Positions 16,281 to 24,572 of a stretch of 34,213 nt of DNA are shown in pieces; positions within the stretch are counted from its first letter, which is position 1, and every line of letters starts with the position of its first letter. Source of the stretch: Aerococcus agrisoli (GTDB taxonomy: Bacteria > Bacillota > Bacilli > Lactobacillales > Aerococcaceae). Below the pieces are notes generated by a model. That model made no database searches. It was given only the letters and a program-made list of their open reading frames with translations, and was not told the DNA's origin. The stretch spans positions 1 through 34,213 of the forward strand of contig NZ_RKMG01000023.1 in the NCBI RefSeq assembly GCF_003797145.1, given 5' to 3'. Made by a program: the position numbers and the translations under genes.

Positions 16281-16862
16281 ATGACAAAAAATAAAAATAT
16301 GGATATTCGTGCAATTCGCACACGTAAACAAATTATGACGGCACTGATGGATTTACTCAAAAAGAAAAACTTTGAGTCTATCCGGGTAGCGGATATTACT
16401 GCTGAAGCCATGATCAACCGTGCCACTTTTTATAATTATTTTACAGATAAATATCAATTGTTAGAGGCCGTGACGAAAGAAATTTTGCTGGTGGATATAC
16501 AAAAAGACTTGGCATCATCAGATTTCTCAATTGATTTGCTTGAACAAATCTACTTATTGTTAACGGATTTTCACCTAAAAATGTCAAATTTCTGTAGCTC
16601 TAATTACGAGGAGTTGTCTACAGGTACGGATGCCATTTTAAGACAAGAGGTAAGAGGTGCTATCCTAAAATCTTTGCAGGTGAGTTTCCCAAATGAAGCG
16701 GATGAAGATCTAGATAGTTTCGCTAGAATCTTAAGTTGGACGATTTTTGGTTTGGCTTATGAATGGCAGTTAAGTAGAAAAGACTCTCCCCAAGCGTATT
16801 TTGCGCGTTTTCGAAAGAATTTAGAAAATATGGTGCAAACCGCTCATGTGACAGAGCACTAG
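16281..16862 (+). CDS. TetR/AcrR family repressor
   Basis: Predicted repressor of the divergent SDR-oxidase operon and of itself. The start is ATG 16281, with AAAGGAG 8 bases upstream; the TTG 24 bases earlier has no ribosome site and starts close behind the operator. The product is 193 residues. The TetR helix-turn-helix occupies about 15-60 (IRTRKQIMTALMDLLKKKNF, then ITAEAMINRATFYNYFTDKYQLLEA in two parts). The remainder is a helical ligand-binding and dimer domain. The inducer is unknown, presumably a substrate or product of the oxidoreductase pair. Confidence 0.92.
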   Translation: MTKNKNMDIRAIRTRKQIMTALMDLLKKKNFESIRVADITAEAMINRATFYNYFTDKYQLLEAVTKEILLVDIQKDLASSDFSIDLLEQIYLLLTDFHLKMSNFCSSNYEELSTGTDAILRQEVRGAILKSLQVSFPNEADEDLDSFARILSWTIFGLAYEWQLSRKDSPQAYFARFRKNLENMVQTAHVTEH

Positions 16863-16876
16863 TGGTTGGCCAACAA

Positions 16877-16912
16877 AAAAAGCAGCATCCAATCATCTGG
16901 ATACTGCTTTTT
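16877..16912. terminator. Bidirectional terminator between tetR-type and araC-type genes
   Basis: AAAAAGCAGCATCC pairs with GGATACTGCTTTTT (one mismatch) around an 8-base loop, between convergent genes. Confidence 0.85.
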
Positions 16913-16947
16913 CTATTTATAAGCATAAGTAACCCTTAGTTCTAGTC

Positions 16948-17865
16948 TTATAGAACGGTTTGGGTGTGTTGTTGCGCATATTTTTTCGGAGATGTGTTGT
17001 AGACTTTCTTGAATGAACGGTAGAAAGTGGAGTAATCGCCGAATCCGGATGCGTTTGATACATCTTGTAGGGACAGTTTATTGGTATTGATGTTATTGAT
17101 TAATTGTGCGGCATAATTTGCACGTTTTTCAATTAGATACTCATGGAAGTTTTGATTCATTTCTTTTCTAAATAGTTTAGATAGATAGTAAGGAGAAATA
17201 TCAAATTCTTGCGTAATGCGTTCTAATTGTAAGTCAGATTCTCTGAAGTGTTGGTCGATATAGTAGATGATATGACTAAAGTGTTTATCATCTTTATAGT
17301 TACCAGCCATGCTTGGAATTTTCTTGGCATGGAAGATCTTCATTAGCGATTGGTATAAGTGGTAGGCAGTCACGAATTCTGAATCTTCGACTGCATAATC
17401 TGCATAATCTAAAATCTTCCCTAGGTAAGAAAGGGTATTGTCTAAGCTTTCTTGGTCTAAGCGGTAGTGACCGGGCTCATCATAGAAGTTCAAGATATCT
17501 TCATGTAAGGGTTCGTTCACCATTGCAAATTGATCTAATAAGTTTTGTGGCACCATTAAAATATAACGTGAATTGTTGATACCTTCTTCACTTAACATTA
17601 AGTGAGGGATTGTTGGTGGGATAATAATAATATCACCATTGTATAAGGTATATTCGACGTCATTTACGATATATTGACATTGGTTGCCAAGGTAGATAAG
17701 TATTTCGTAGTGGTCGTGATAATGCAAAGAACTTGTTGCAGCAGAGTATGCTTCCAAATCCATATCACTGGCATAGTTATAGCTTTTTTTTAGCATATTC
17801 TTACGTTCATCGTGGTAACTAAGGGACAAGTGTTTCTGTTGGGTATTTAGAGCAATAGCTTCCAA
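16948..17865 (-). CDS. AraC-family regulator with cupin sensor domain
   Basis: Transcription regulator. An N-terminal cupin/AraC-binding domain contains HYHDHYEILIYL and NGDIIIIPPTIPHLM, and two C-terminal helix-turn-helix motifs follow (LERITQEFDISPYYLSKLFRK in part, then LQDVSNASGFGDYSTFYRSFKK in part). I prefer the TTG start at 17865 because AGAAGGTG lies 5 bases upstream, giving 305 residues. A longer frame reaching TTG 17952 has no ribosome site and a promoter-like sequence within it. Such regulators often govern sugar or glycan use, but no such genes are adjacent. The target is unknown. Confidence 0.85.
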   Translation of the reverse strand: MEAIALNTQQKHLSLSYHDERKNMLKKSYNYASDMDLEAYSAATSSLHYHDHYEILIYLGNQCQYIVNDVEYTLYNGDIIIIPPTIPHLMLSEEGINNSRYILMVPQNLLDQFAMVNEPLHEDILNFYDEPGHYRLDQESLDNTLSYLGKILDYADYAVEDSEFVTAYHLYQSLMKIFHAKKIPSMAGNYKDDKHFSHIIYYIDQHFRESDLQLERITQEFDISPYYLSKLFRKEMNQNFHEYLIEKRANYAAQLINNINTNKLSLQDVSNASGFGDYSTFYRSFKKVYNTSPKKYAQQHTQTVL

Positions 17866-18068
17866 GTGTTCACCTTCTATTTTTCGCATTTTTAAATATG
17901 ACAATTGTTTGCAATATTTAACTTGTACCCTAAGTGTACTAAATCTATACAAGCGTTTTCAAGACCTTTTATAATTTAATTTTAAGAAAAATAGATATAG
18001 GGTGAGAAAATGCAAAAATATGATATAATTTAATTGAAAAAATTTGAATATATGCCACTATACGAAAA

Positions 18069-18107
18069 AATCAGCTATCCGCCTTGTGTGAGAGCTGACT
18101 TGTTTTT
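18069..18107. terminator. Possible hairpin terminator with no obvious gene
   Basis: TCAGCT (18071-18076) and AGCTGA (18093-18098) form a 6-bp stem with a 16-base loop. Runs of A before and T after make it terminator-like on either strand. It lies in the 350-base gap between divergent araC-type and TPR genes. It could end a short plus-strand transcript from the TATAAT at 18024 or insulate the two promoters. Confidence 0.35.
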
Positions 18108-18123
18108 GTGTGATGGTTATTTG

Positions 18124-18152
18124 TTTAAATAAAGTAAAAAAAACAGTATAAT
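18124..18152 (+). promoter_or_regulatory. Likely promoter of the TPR-protein gene
   Basis: TATAAT (18147-18152) with a weak TTTAAA (18124-18129) 17 bases upstream, about 60 bases before the ATG. Confidence 0.45.
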
Positions 18153-18215
18153 AGACTTTGGTGCAATTTCAAGATTGGAATAGCTTCAAAATTTATTGCT
18201 TTAGGAGACGAGCTT

Positions 18216-19349
18216 ATGGATAAGGAACAAGAACGACTTATTGAACGTATAAAAGCAGTTCCAACAGATGATTATGGATACTGTATCCAAACGATTTCCA
18301 AATTATTACGCGACAACTATAAACATACACATTCTGAAGATTTTGTAACATCATTCAATCAAGTAATGACTGATAAATTTCCTGATCGAGCAAATGATTA
18401 CGACCAAATGATTGCTGATGTAACGATGCAAGATGATGCTGAATTTGTTAAAAGAATTAATGCCATTACGGCAATTGACCCAGTTCGTGCGAATTTTGAA
18501 ATGAGTTTATATATCCGCCGTATGGAAGATGATTTTGATCAATTTACTCCTAAGAAAAACATCCAAAACTTAAGTATTTACGATGAGTTGGATTTATTCC
18601 AATTTATTTATCATAACGAATCTGGCACAGAATTATTGCCAACAGTACGTGATTACGCGGGTATGTATATTGAATTTGCAAAAGTTCAAATCCAAGCAAA
18701 CGAATGGCGTGAAGCGATTGAATCATACCAACAAGCTTTGTTATGGAACCCATATGATGTTGAAACGATTTATGCCTTAGCTGAATTATTCCAAGAAATG
18801 GAACAATACGGTATGTCATATCCAACAATCTTAAATGGACTTTCATACTCATTACGTGTGGAAGATTTAGCGTATGGGTTTGCTTTAATCGGTGATTTCT
18901 ACTACCGCAAAGAAGATTACGATAAAGCATACATGCTATATAACATCTCGTTAATGTGGGATGATAATGATGTTGCAAGTGAAGGTCTAGAAATCCTTGA
19001 AGAATTAGACCGTGAGTGGCCAGAAGTTCTTGAAGGTAAAGAACAAGAGGCTTTCTTAGAAGAATTAGGATTGAACGAATATCCATCAATTGATATGTTG
19101 ACTGCCTTAAAAGAAGCAGCTATTCGTTTCTACCAAAATGACCAATATGAAGCTGCCTACGAATATTTTGCTATCTACGAAGATATCTTAGGTAATGTTG
19201 ATCCAGAAGTTTCAGATATTTTGGATAAAATTGAAACAGAACATCCAGATGTGTTAATGGAAGATTTTGATGCACATGACCATAGTCACCACGACCATGA
19301 TCATGACCACCACGATCATAACCATGACCATCATCACCACCATCATTAA
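18216..19349 (+). CDS. TPR-repeat protein with His-rich C-terminal tail
   Basis: Soluble 377-residue acidic protein. Tetratricopeptide-type helical repeats are recognisable at about 147-183 (YIEFAKVQIQANEWREAIES onward), 218-253 (GDFYYRKEDYDKAYMLYNIS) and 305-335 (AAIRFYQNDQYEAAYEYFAIY in part). It ends in a striking tail: 16 of the last 24 residues are His, alternating with Asp and closing in six His. Such tails bind Zn, Ni or Co in metallochaperones, so metal storage or metal-regulated scaffolding is possible. No known metallochaperone domain is present and no metal transporter is adjacent. ATG has AGGAGA upstream, and the gene is followed by its own terminator. TPRs indicate protein-protein contact; the partner is unknown. 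Confidence 0.85.
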   Translation: MDKEQERLIERIKAVPTDDYGYCIQTISKLLRDNYKHTHSEDFVTSFNQVMTDKFPDRANDYDQMIADVTMQDDAEFVKRINAITAIDPVRANFEMSLYIRRMEDDFDQFTPKKNIQNLSIYDELDLFQFIYHNESGTELLPTVRDYAGMYIEFAKVQIQANEWREAIESYQQALLWNPYDVETIYALAELFQEMEQYGMSYPTILNGLSYSLRVEDLAYGFALIGDFYYRKEDYDKAYMLYNISLMWDDNDVASEGLEILEELDREWPEVLEGKEQEAFLEELGLNEYPSIDMLTALKEAAIRFYQNDQYEAAYEYFAIYEDILGNVDPEVSDILDKIETEHPDVLMEDFDAHDHSHHDHDHDHHDHNHDHHHHHH

Positions 19350-19359
19350 GAATGATACA

Positions 19360-19387
19360 AACGTCTAGCGATAGCTAGGCGTTTTTT
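19360..19387 (+). terminator. Terminator after the TPR gene
   Basis: Stem AACGTCTAGC with GCTAGGCGTT (one G-U pair) and loop GATA, followed by TTTT. Confidence 0.85.
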
Positions 19388-19402
19388 CTTGTTAATAGGA
19401 CA

Positions 19403-19544
19403 GGCTGAACGCTTTTTCTCTCATCCTTAGTCGAGTTCGGCACTCCAGAAAGCCCTGCGCTTCAGATTAGCTAGTTGATGACTACCGTCATCATCGTCAC
19501 TATTCTTCCACCGGTTGAGGGCTGAACGCTTTTTCTCACATCCT
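19403..19544. repeat. Diverged copy of the dispersed intergenic repeat
   Basis: A 25-base segment at 19403-19427 recurs at 19520-19544 with one change. Between them are recognisable relatives of the family blocks: CACTCCAGAAAG, CCCTGCGCTTCAG and TTCTTCCACCGGTTGA, in the same order and spacing as at 25731-25970. The locus-specific hairpin here is TGATGAC-TACC-GTCATCA (19476-19493). It fills most of the 259-base gap upstream of purB, whose TATAAT (19555-19560) lies 11 bases beyond. Confidence 0.6.
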
Positions 19545-19608
19545 GTTTATATGCTATAATTGTCTAGTGTTTGATTTGTACAATTGATGAAAGTTAAAGG
19601 AGAATTTT

Positions 19609-20904
19609 ATGATACCACGTTATACTCGTCCAGAAATGGGCCAAATCTGGTCTCAAGAGAATAAATACGCTACTTGGTTAGAGGTTGAAATTTTAGCTAC
19701 GGAAGCATGGGCTGAACTAGGTGAAGTACCTGCTGAAGACGCAAAAGCCATCCGTGAAAATGCACGTTTTGATGCAGATCGTATTGCTGAAATCGAGAAG
19801 GAAACCCGTCATGACGTCGTTGCCTTCACCCGTAATCTATCCGAATCATTAGGCGATGAACGTAAATGGGTACACTATGGTTTAACATCAACAGACGTGG
19901 TAGATACTGCGCAAGGCTACCAATTGAAACAAGCCAACGATATCATCCGTAAAGACTTAGAACGCTTCTTAGAGGTCTTGAAAAAAAAAGCTATTGAGCA
20001 TAAATATACAGTTACCATGGGCCGTACACACGGCGTGCATGCTGAACCAACAACATTCGGCTTAAAAGTCGCGCGCTGGTATTCAGAAGCTAAACGGAAC
20101 ATTGACCGTTTTGAACATGCAGCCAAAGGTGTTGAAGCTGGTAAAATCTCAGGTGCAGTAGGGACTTACGCTAATGTATCACCATTCGTTGAACAATATG
20201 TGTGCCAACATTTAGGCATTCATCCGCAAGAAATTTCGACGCAAATTTTACCACGTGACTTGCACGCAGAATATATTGCATCACTTGCCTTAATCGCAAC
20301 AATGATTGAAAACATTGCGACTGAAGTCCGTTCACTTCAAAAATCAGAAACACGCGAAGTGGAAGAGTTCTTTGCTAAGGGTCAAAAGGGCTCATCAGCA
20401 ATGCCACATAAACGTAATCCGATTGGTTCTGAAAACATGGCTGGGTTAGCGCGTGTCGTTCGTGGACATGTGATTACAGCATATGAAAACGTGACTTTAT
20501 GGCATGAACGTGATATTTCACATTCAAGTGCAGAGCGTATTATTTTACCGGATACGACTATTTTGGTGGACTACATGTTAAACCGTTTCGCAAATATCAT
20601 GGAAAAATTAACTGTTTTCCCTGAAAACATGAAACGTAATATGGAAGCAACACATGGGTTAATCTACTCACAACGTGTCTTATTAAAACTTGTAGATGCT
20701 GGTTTATCACGTGAAGCGGCTTATGATTTAGTGCAACCTTTGACTGCCATTGCTTGGGACGAAGGTAAAGCCTTCAAACCATTAGTAGAAGGTAAAAAAG
20801 AAATCACTGATCATTTATCACAAGCAGAAATAGACGATGCTTTTGATTATCATTACCATATTCAAAAAGTGGATGAAATTTTCGAGCGTTTAGGCTTAGT
20901 ATAA
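19609..20904 (+). CDS. purB: Adenylosuccinate lyase
   Basis: Cleaves SAICAR to AICAR plus fumarate and adenylosuccinate to AMP plus fumarate, in the cytosol. The 431-residue length is standard. It has the fumarase/aspartase-superfamily motifs: RHDVVAF (67-73), TSTD (93-96), the catalytic-histidine region [10 protein letters not shown] (138-147, His141) and the signature loop [11 protein letters not shown] (261-271) with its catalytic serine. ATG has AAAGGAG upstream. No other purine gene is adjacent, so it appears transcribed alone and ends at a strong hairpin. I saw no PurBox or purine riboswitch before it. Confidence 0.97.
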   Translation: MIPRYTRPEMGQIWSQENKYATWLEVEILATEAWAELGEVPAEDAKAIRENARFDADRIAEIEKETRHDVVAFTRNLSESLGDERKWVHYGLTSTDVVDTAQGYQLKQANDIIRKDLERFLEVLKKKAIEHKYTVTMGRTHGVHAEPTTFGLKVARWYSEAKRNIDRFEHAAKGVEAGKISGAVGTYANVSPFVEQYVCQHLGIHPQEISTQILPRDLHAEYIASLALIATMIENIATEVRSLQKSETREVEEFFAKGQKGSSAMPHKRNPIGSENMAGLARVVRGHVITAYENVTLWHERDISHSSAERIILPDTTILVDYMLNRFANIMEKLTVFPENMKRNMEATHGLIYSQRVLLKLVDAGLSREAAYDLVQPLTAIAWDEGKAFKPLVEGKKEITDHLSQAEIDDAFDYHYHIQKVDEIFERLGLV

Positions 20905-20917
20905 TTCGTCTTAAAAG

Positions 20918-20964
20918 AAAACAGCCCTAGCGAGCAGTGCGACACTGTTCGTTAGGGCTGTTTT
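20918..20964. terminator. Bidirectional terminator between purB and the second araC-type gene
   Basis: Very long hairpin. AAAACAGCCCTA pairs with TAGGGCTGTTTT, continued inward by CGA..CAGTG/CACTG..TCG across a G-T pair, with a 3-base loop. Confidence 0.9.
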
Positions 20965-20972
20965 GTTATGTA

Positions 20973-21857
20973 TTAGTGGGCATCTTTATCCGGTCGTTTC
21001 TTAGATACTTCATGTGGACGAATATGGTAGTGCTTGATGAAGGCTCTGTAAAAATTACTGTAGTCATTAAAGCCAGCTTGTTGCCAAGATTCGGTAATGG
21101 ATTGTCCATTTTCAATAAGTCTTCGGGCATAGTTCAAACGTAAATCCAAAATGAATTGGTAAATCGTTGAATGGAAGTAAGGTTGGAAGACCCGGTTCAC
21201 CGTTGAAGTTGAAATGTTGAAATGGTCCGCTATATCTTGCAAAGTGATATTTTTTCGATAGGTTTCCTGGATATATTGTTTAATCTCATACGCCAAGATT
21301 TCACGCTCTGATAACTGCAATTGATTTTCTGTAGGTGAATGGAACATACGGAAAAGTTCAATCAATATGGCACTCACGATATTGAACACCATTTTCTTTT
21401 GCAATGCATCCTCAGGTCGTTTCAACTCCTCTTTCAATTGCAACAAGCTTTGGAACATATGTTGCCAAGTGACAAAAGAGAAGGAAAGGGCGTGTGGTTC
21501 ATCAAAGATTTTCTTCAATTCAGGCGTTTCAATAAATTCTGAGGTCACAGCTTCAATATAAGGTGTACCTAAAGCTAAAATGTAGGCATATAATTTTTCA
21601 GAATGACCACCGTGGCTTCCGTCATCCTTTTCATCCGTATCCTCGATCGGTAAGTATATTTTTCGAGAAATTGGTTCAGGTAGAATAATAATTTGTCTAG
21701 CTGAAACTTCAATTTTTTTATCCGCTAAGGCAAGGGTAAATGGTCGCACCGGGATTAATAGTTCGTTACGATGGAATGATGAACGATTATAGTGTTCGAC
21801 CATGTCTTGATCAACTTTTGTAAGCTTGATTCTGAATGGCGGTGTTCCTAATGTCAT
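20973..21857 (-). CDS. AraC-family regulator, second copy type
   Basis: A 294-residue transcription regulator. The C-terminal AraC DNA-binding domain (about 190-285) has LQDIADHFNISTSTVNRVF and a second helix-turn-helix ending in SWQQAGFNDYSNFYRAFIKH. The N-terminal half looks like a beta-rich sensor domain with an acidic, Gly/His-containing insert (DEKDDGSHGGHSEK). It is only loosely similar to the regulator at 16948. ATG has AGGAG 9 bases upstream. It follows dapA on the minus strand but a terminator separates them, so it is probably independent. Target unknown. Confidence 0.85.
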   Translation of the reverse strand: MTLGTPPFRIKLTKVDQDMVEHYNRSSFHRNELLIPVRPFTLALADKKIEVSARQIIILPEPISRKIYLPIEDTDEKDDGSHGGHSEKLYAYILALGTPYIEAVTSEFIETPELKKIFDEPHALSFSFVTWQHMFQSLLQLKEELKRPEDALQKKMVFNIVSAILIELFRMFHSPTENQLQLSEREILAYEIKQYIQETYRKNITLQDIADHFNISTSTVNRVFQPYFHSTIYQFILDLRLNYARRLIENGQSITESWQQAGFNDYSNFYRAFIKHYHIRPHEVSKKRPDKDAH

Positions 21858-21896
21858 AAATCAAAACTCCTAATTCTGTTAAATGTTTCGCCCCTA

Positions 21897-21930
21897 AAAT
21901 AAAAAAAGGGGACTCAATGTAAGTCTCCCT
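21897..21930 (-). terminator. Terminator after dapA
   Basis: On the minus strand GGGAGACT pairs with AGTCCCC (one bulged A) around a 7-base loop, followed by seven U. It lies 37 bases past the dapA stop. Confidence 0.75.
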
Positions 21931-21966
21931 CTAAATATAACATAGTTAGCTGTAAAAAAGAAAAAG

Positions 21967-22857
21967 CTAAATTAATTTTAGTCGTTTCATTTCTGCTTCA
22001 AGTGCTGCAACTGTTTCTTCTTGAGCTGGTACAAGTGGTAAACGTACTGAACCTGCATCAAAGCCTAACATAGAAACAGCTTTTTTGATTGGAATAGGAT
22101 TTGGTTCACTGAATAGAATATCAATTAATGGTTTGAAGGCTGTTTGGATTTCCGTAGCTTTCGCATAGTCACCATTCAAAGCATAATGTGTCATTTCGTG
22201 TACTTGTTTTGGTGCAATATTGGCAAGTACAGAGATAACACCTTGGCCACCTAAACTCATTAATGGTACAACTGTATCGTCGTTACCAGAATAGATATCA
22301 AAATCTGGACCAACATAGTAGCGAGATTCAACCGCTTTTGCAAGATCACCAGTTGCATCTTTCAAGGCTACAATGTTATCAATTTTTCTTAACTCAGCTA
22401 GTGTTTGCGGATTGATAGACATACCTGTACGGCCTGGTACATCATATAAGATGATTGGTGTTTCACGTACTGCATCCGCAATGGCACCGTAATGCGCTAA
22501 TAAGCCAGCTTGGCTCGTTTTTAAATAGTAAGGTGTAACGGATAAAATAGCATCCGCACCAGCTGCTGCACAGTCTTTTGTTAATTGCACACCGTGGGCA
22601 GTATCATTTGAACCAGCCCCAGCAATAACCGGTACACGTCCGTTCACACGGTCGACACAGAATTTTACTAATTGTACTTGTTCTTCATCAGTTTGCGTAG
22701 ATGCCTCACCAGTAGTACCAGCTACAACAATGGCGTCTGTACCATTTTCAATTTGGAATTCGATTAAATCCGCGAAAACGTCGTAGTTAATATTTTGTGC
22801 TAATGAATTATCGTAAGGGGTGACAAGGGCAACCCCAGAACCTGTAAATAAAGCCAT
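21967..22857 (-). CDS. dapA: 4-hydroxy-tetrahydrodipicolinate synthase
   Basis: Condenses pyruvate with aspartate semialdehyde, the first committed step toward diaminopimelate and lysine, in the cytosol. I set the start at ATG 22857, which has AGGAGG 6 bases upstream, rather than 12 codons earlier; the product is then 296 residues, the normal size. Landmarks are GSGVALVTPY (6-15), AGTTGEA (46-52), Tyr138 in YDVPGRTG and the Schiff-base lysine Lys166 in VALKDATGD. It stands alone behind a lysine riboswitch, so transcription should fall when lysine is plentiful. No other dap gene except distant lysA is in the window. Confidence 0.96.
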   Translation of the reverse strand: MALFTGSGVALVTPYDNSLAQNINYDVFADLIEFQIENGTDAIVVAGTTGEASTQTDEEQVQLVKFCVDRVNGRVPVIAGAGSNDTAHGVQLTKDCAAAGADAILSVTPYYLKTSQAGLLAHYGAIADAVRETPIILYDVPGRTGMSINPQTLAELRKIDNIVALKDATGDLAKAVESRYYVGPDFDIYSGNDDTVVPLMSLGGQGVISVLANIAPKQVHEMTHYALNGDYAKATEIQTAFKPLIDILFSEPNPIPIKKAVSMLGFDAGSVRLPLVPAQEETVAALEAEMKRLKLI

Positions 22858-22925
22858 GATATTCCTCCTAAGTATGTGCCGCATTTCCTGCAAAATTCAA
22901 CAATCAATCATATAAAATACAGCGT

Positions 22926-22965
22926 AAAGAAAAAAGGCAGGCAAGAGCTCAACTCTATGCCTACC
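22926..22965 (-). terminator. Terminator of the lysine riboswitch
   Basis: On the minus strand GGTAGGCA pairs with TGCCTGCC, and an inner AGAG/CTCT stem extends the hairpin. A U-rich run (UUUUUUCUUU) follows. It is placed between the aptamer and dapA as the expression platform's off-state. Confidence 0.85.
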
Positions 22966-23045
22966 TAGGAATCTGTTCAAAAACATGGCAAAGCCATTCA
23001 AAGACTATGCACTACAAAAAAGCGACATAGCCATGTTTTCATCCC

Positions 23046-23200
23046 TAGTATTAGACAAGCGCTCCTCACCTTAATGGGATTAAGGTTTGACAGGAATAAC
23101 CCTATTCGGTGTTACCCCCAACACAGCAAGCTGCATTTCGGCGCCATTACCTTTCGCTTAAAAGCTACTGATTAATTGCGCATCCTCTATATCTATACCG
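23046..23200 (-). ncRNA. Lysine riboswitch (L box) aptamer controlling dapA
   Basis: Reading the minus strand, the conserved L-box pieces occur in order: AGAGGATGCGC at the 5' side of the core, then CAGTAGC, GAAAGG, GGCGCCGAAATGC, GTTGGGGG, CCTGTCAA, a perfect CCTTAAT/ATTAAGG hairpin, and GAGGAGCGCT at the 3' side. GGTATAGATA and GTCTAATAC can close P1. Between the aptamer and the terminator, AAACATGGC and GCCATGTTT can form a further stem that may take part in switching. Lysine binding would favour termination. Recognised from remembered consensus, not by a covariance search. Confidence 0.88.
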
Positions 23201-23293
23201 TTTATTTCGTATAATCGTTAGACTAAAAGTAACACGACTAGCCTATAAAGGCAAGTCAAAAGATGAAATCTCCATGAGAAAATGTAAAAACGA

Positions 23294-24457
23294 TTAGTCC
23301 TTCAATTTTTTCGCTTTACTATCAATATAAGTAATTGGTACACGTTGTCCTAATGAAGTTAATACCTCATGGGCGATAGTGCCACCATGTTTCGCCACAT
23401 CAACAATATCTACCGTATGTCCGCCATTTGTACCAATCAAGGTTACTTTGGTTCCAACAGGCATTTCATGTGGTAAATGAATCAAGGTTTGATCCATACA
23501 AATACGACCGATTGTAGGACATAATTCGCCATCTACAATGGCATTCAAGCCTAAGTATGACCGTTTCCAACCATCAGCGTAGCCAATAGGTAGGGTAGCG
23601 ACCCACTCATCTTCTTCAGCAACATATTCGGCACCATAAGAAACCGTATCTCCAGCATGCATTTGCTTCACATAGATAATTTCCGTTTCCAAGGTTAATG
23701 CTTGTGTTAGATCGACGGTAGATTCGCGGTCATTCATACTTGGATTCGATCCGTATAAGCCCAAGCCAAATCGCAAGGCATCCTTCGTTTTTTCAGGATA
23801 CCAAATAGATAGTGCCGAATTCGATTGGTGAATTACCGGACGTTCAGCCAAAGCTGAGAAATCCAAATGATTAATGATATTGTCGAAGAAAGCCGATTGT
23901 TCCTCTACTTTGTCAATTCCGTGGTCGGTAAAGGTATCCGCTGTTGCGTAGTGGGTAAATACTGATGCTAAAACAAACTTCTTCGGATGTTTCGCAATAT
24001 AATCGACAACGGCTTGTGCGTCCTCAACTGTACGAACCCCAATGCGCCCCATACCAGAATCAATTTTTAAATGTACATGCAATTTACGACGACCAAACTC
24101 CTTGTCGTGTTTCTTTGCGTATTTTAAATATTGAAGATCAGACACGGTAACACCAATTTCCATATTGGCATGCAACCAAGCATCATCTGGATCAGTTAGG
24201 CCTAAAATCATAATGGGGGCAATGATACCTGCATCGCGTAATTCCATTGCTTCATCAGTCACAGCCACACAAAAACCATCCGCGCCACGATTTTGTAGGG
24301 CATTTGCTACAGGCACAGCACCAAGTCCGTAGCCATCAGCTTTCACAACTGCATATACGGGTTTATTGTCCGCAAATTTTTTGATGGCAAAATAATTATC
24401 TACAATAGCGTCTAAAGAGACGGTAGCTTTGGTAGGGCGATGATATCCTTTAGTCAT
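23294..24457 (-). CDS. alr: Alanine racemase
   Basis: PLP enzyme interconverting L- and D-alanine, supplying D-Ala for peptidoglycan and, in many Gram-positives, teichoic acids. I place the start at ATG 24457, with GAGGAG 8 bases upstream, giving 387 residues. The frame extends 27 codons further up, but that stretch overlaps the preceding terminator. The PLP lysine is Lys39 in YAVVKADGYGLG. RIGVRT, the catalytic tyrosine region DTVSYGAEY, LPIGYADGW and GRICMDQ follow in family order. It lies on the same strand downstream of the exporter-like gene, and its 3' end runs into the dapA leader. Confidence 0.96.
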   Translation of the reverse strand: MTKGYHRPTKATVSLDAIVDNYFAIKKFADNKPVYAVVKADGYGLGAVPVANALQNRGADGFCVAVTDEAMELRDAGIIAPIMILGLTDPDDAWLHANMEIGVTVSDLQYLKYAKKHDKEFGRRKLHVHLKIDSGMGRIGVRTVEDAQAVVDYIAKHPKKFVLASVFTHYATADTFTDHGIDKVEEQSAFFDNIINHLDFSALAERPVIHQSNSALSIWYPEKTKDALRFGLGLYGSNPSMNDRESTVDLTQALTLETEIIYVKQMHAGDTVSYGAEYVAEEDEWVATLPIGYADGWKRSYLGLNAIVDGELCPTIGRICMDQTLIHLPHEMPVGTKVTLIGTNGGHTVDIVDVAKHGGTIAHEVLTSLGQRVPITYIDSKAKKLKD

Positions 24458-24498
24458 TTCAGAAACTCCTCTATCTATCAATAATGATTTTATTGTGC

Positions 24499-24531
24499 CA
24501 AAAAAGGCAGTGAAATGAATGCTACTGCCTT
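24499..24531 (-). terminator. Terminator between the exporter-like gene and alr
   Basis: On the minus strand AAGGCAGT pairs with ACTGCCTT around a 12-base loop, followed by U residues. It makes the alr transcript independent and overlaps the rejected upstream extension of alr. Confidence 0.75.
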
Positions 24532-24572
24532 TGGTCACATTATTTTTCTAATCTATTATACCACTTTCACCT

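Noticed and set aside
17943..17957. Catabolite-response-like TGAAAACGCTTGTA on the minus strand before the first araC-type gene
   Set aside because: The right half departs from consensus, and it overlaps sequence that can equally be read as a promoter.
19261..19349. Terminal six His as an engineered tag or vector contamination
   Set aside because: The six His are the end of a longer mixed His/Asp tail in the native frame, directly followed by a native terminator.
22858..22893. Twelve-codon extension of dapA
   Set aside because: It overlaps the AGGAGG that serves the ATG at 22857 and adds residues not found in the family.
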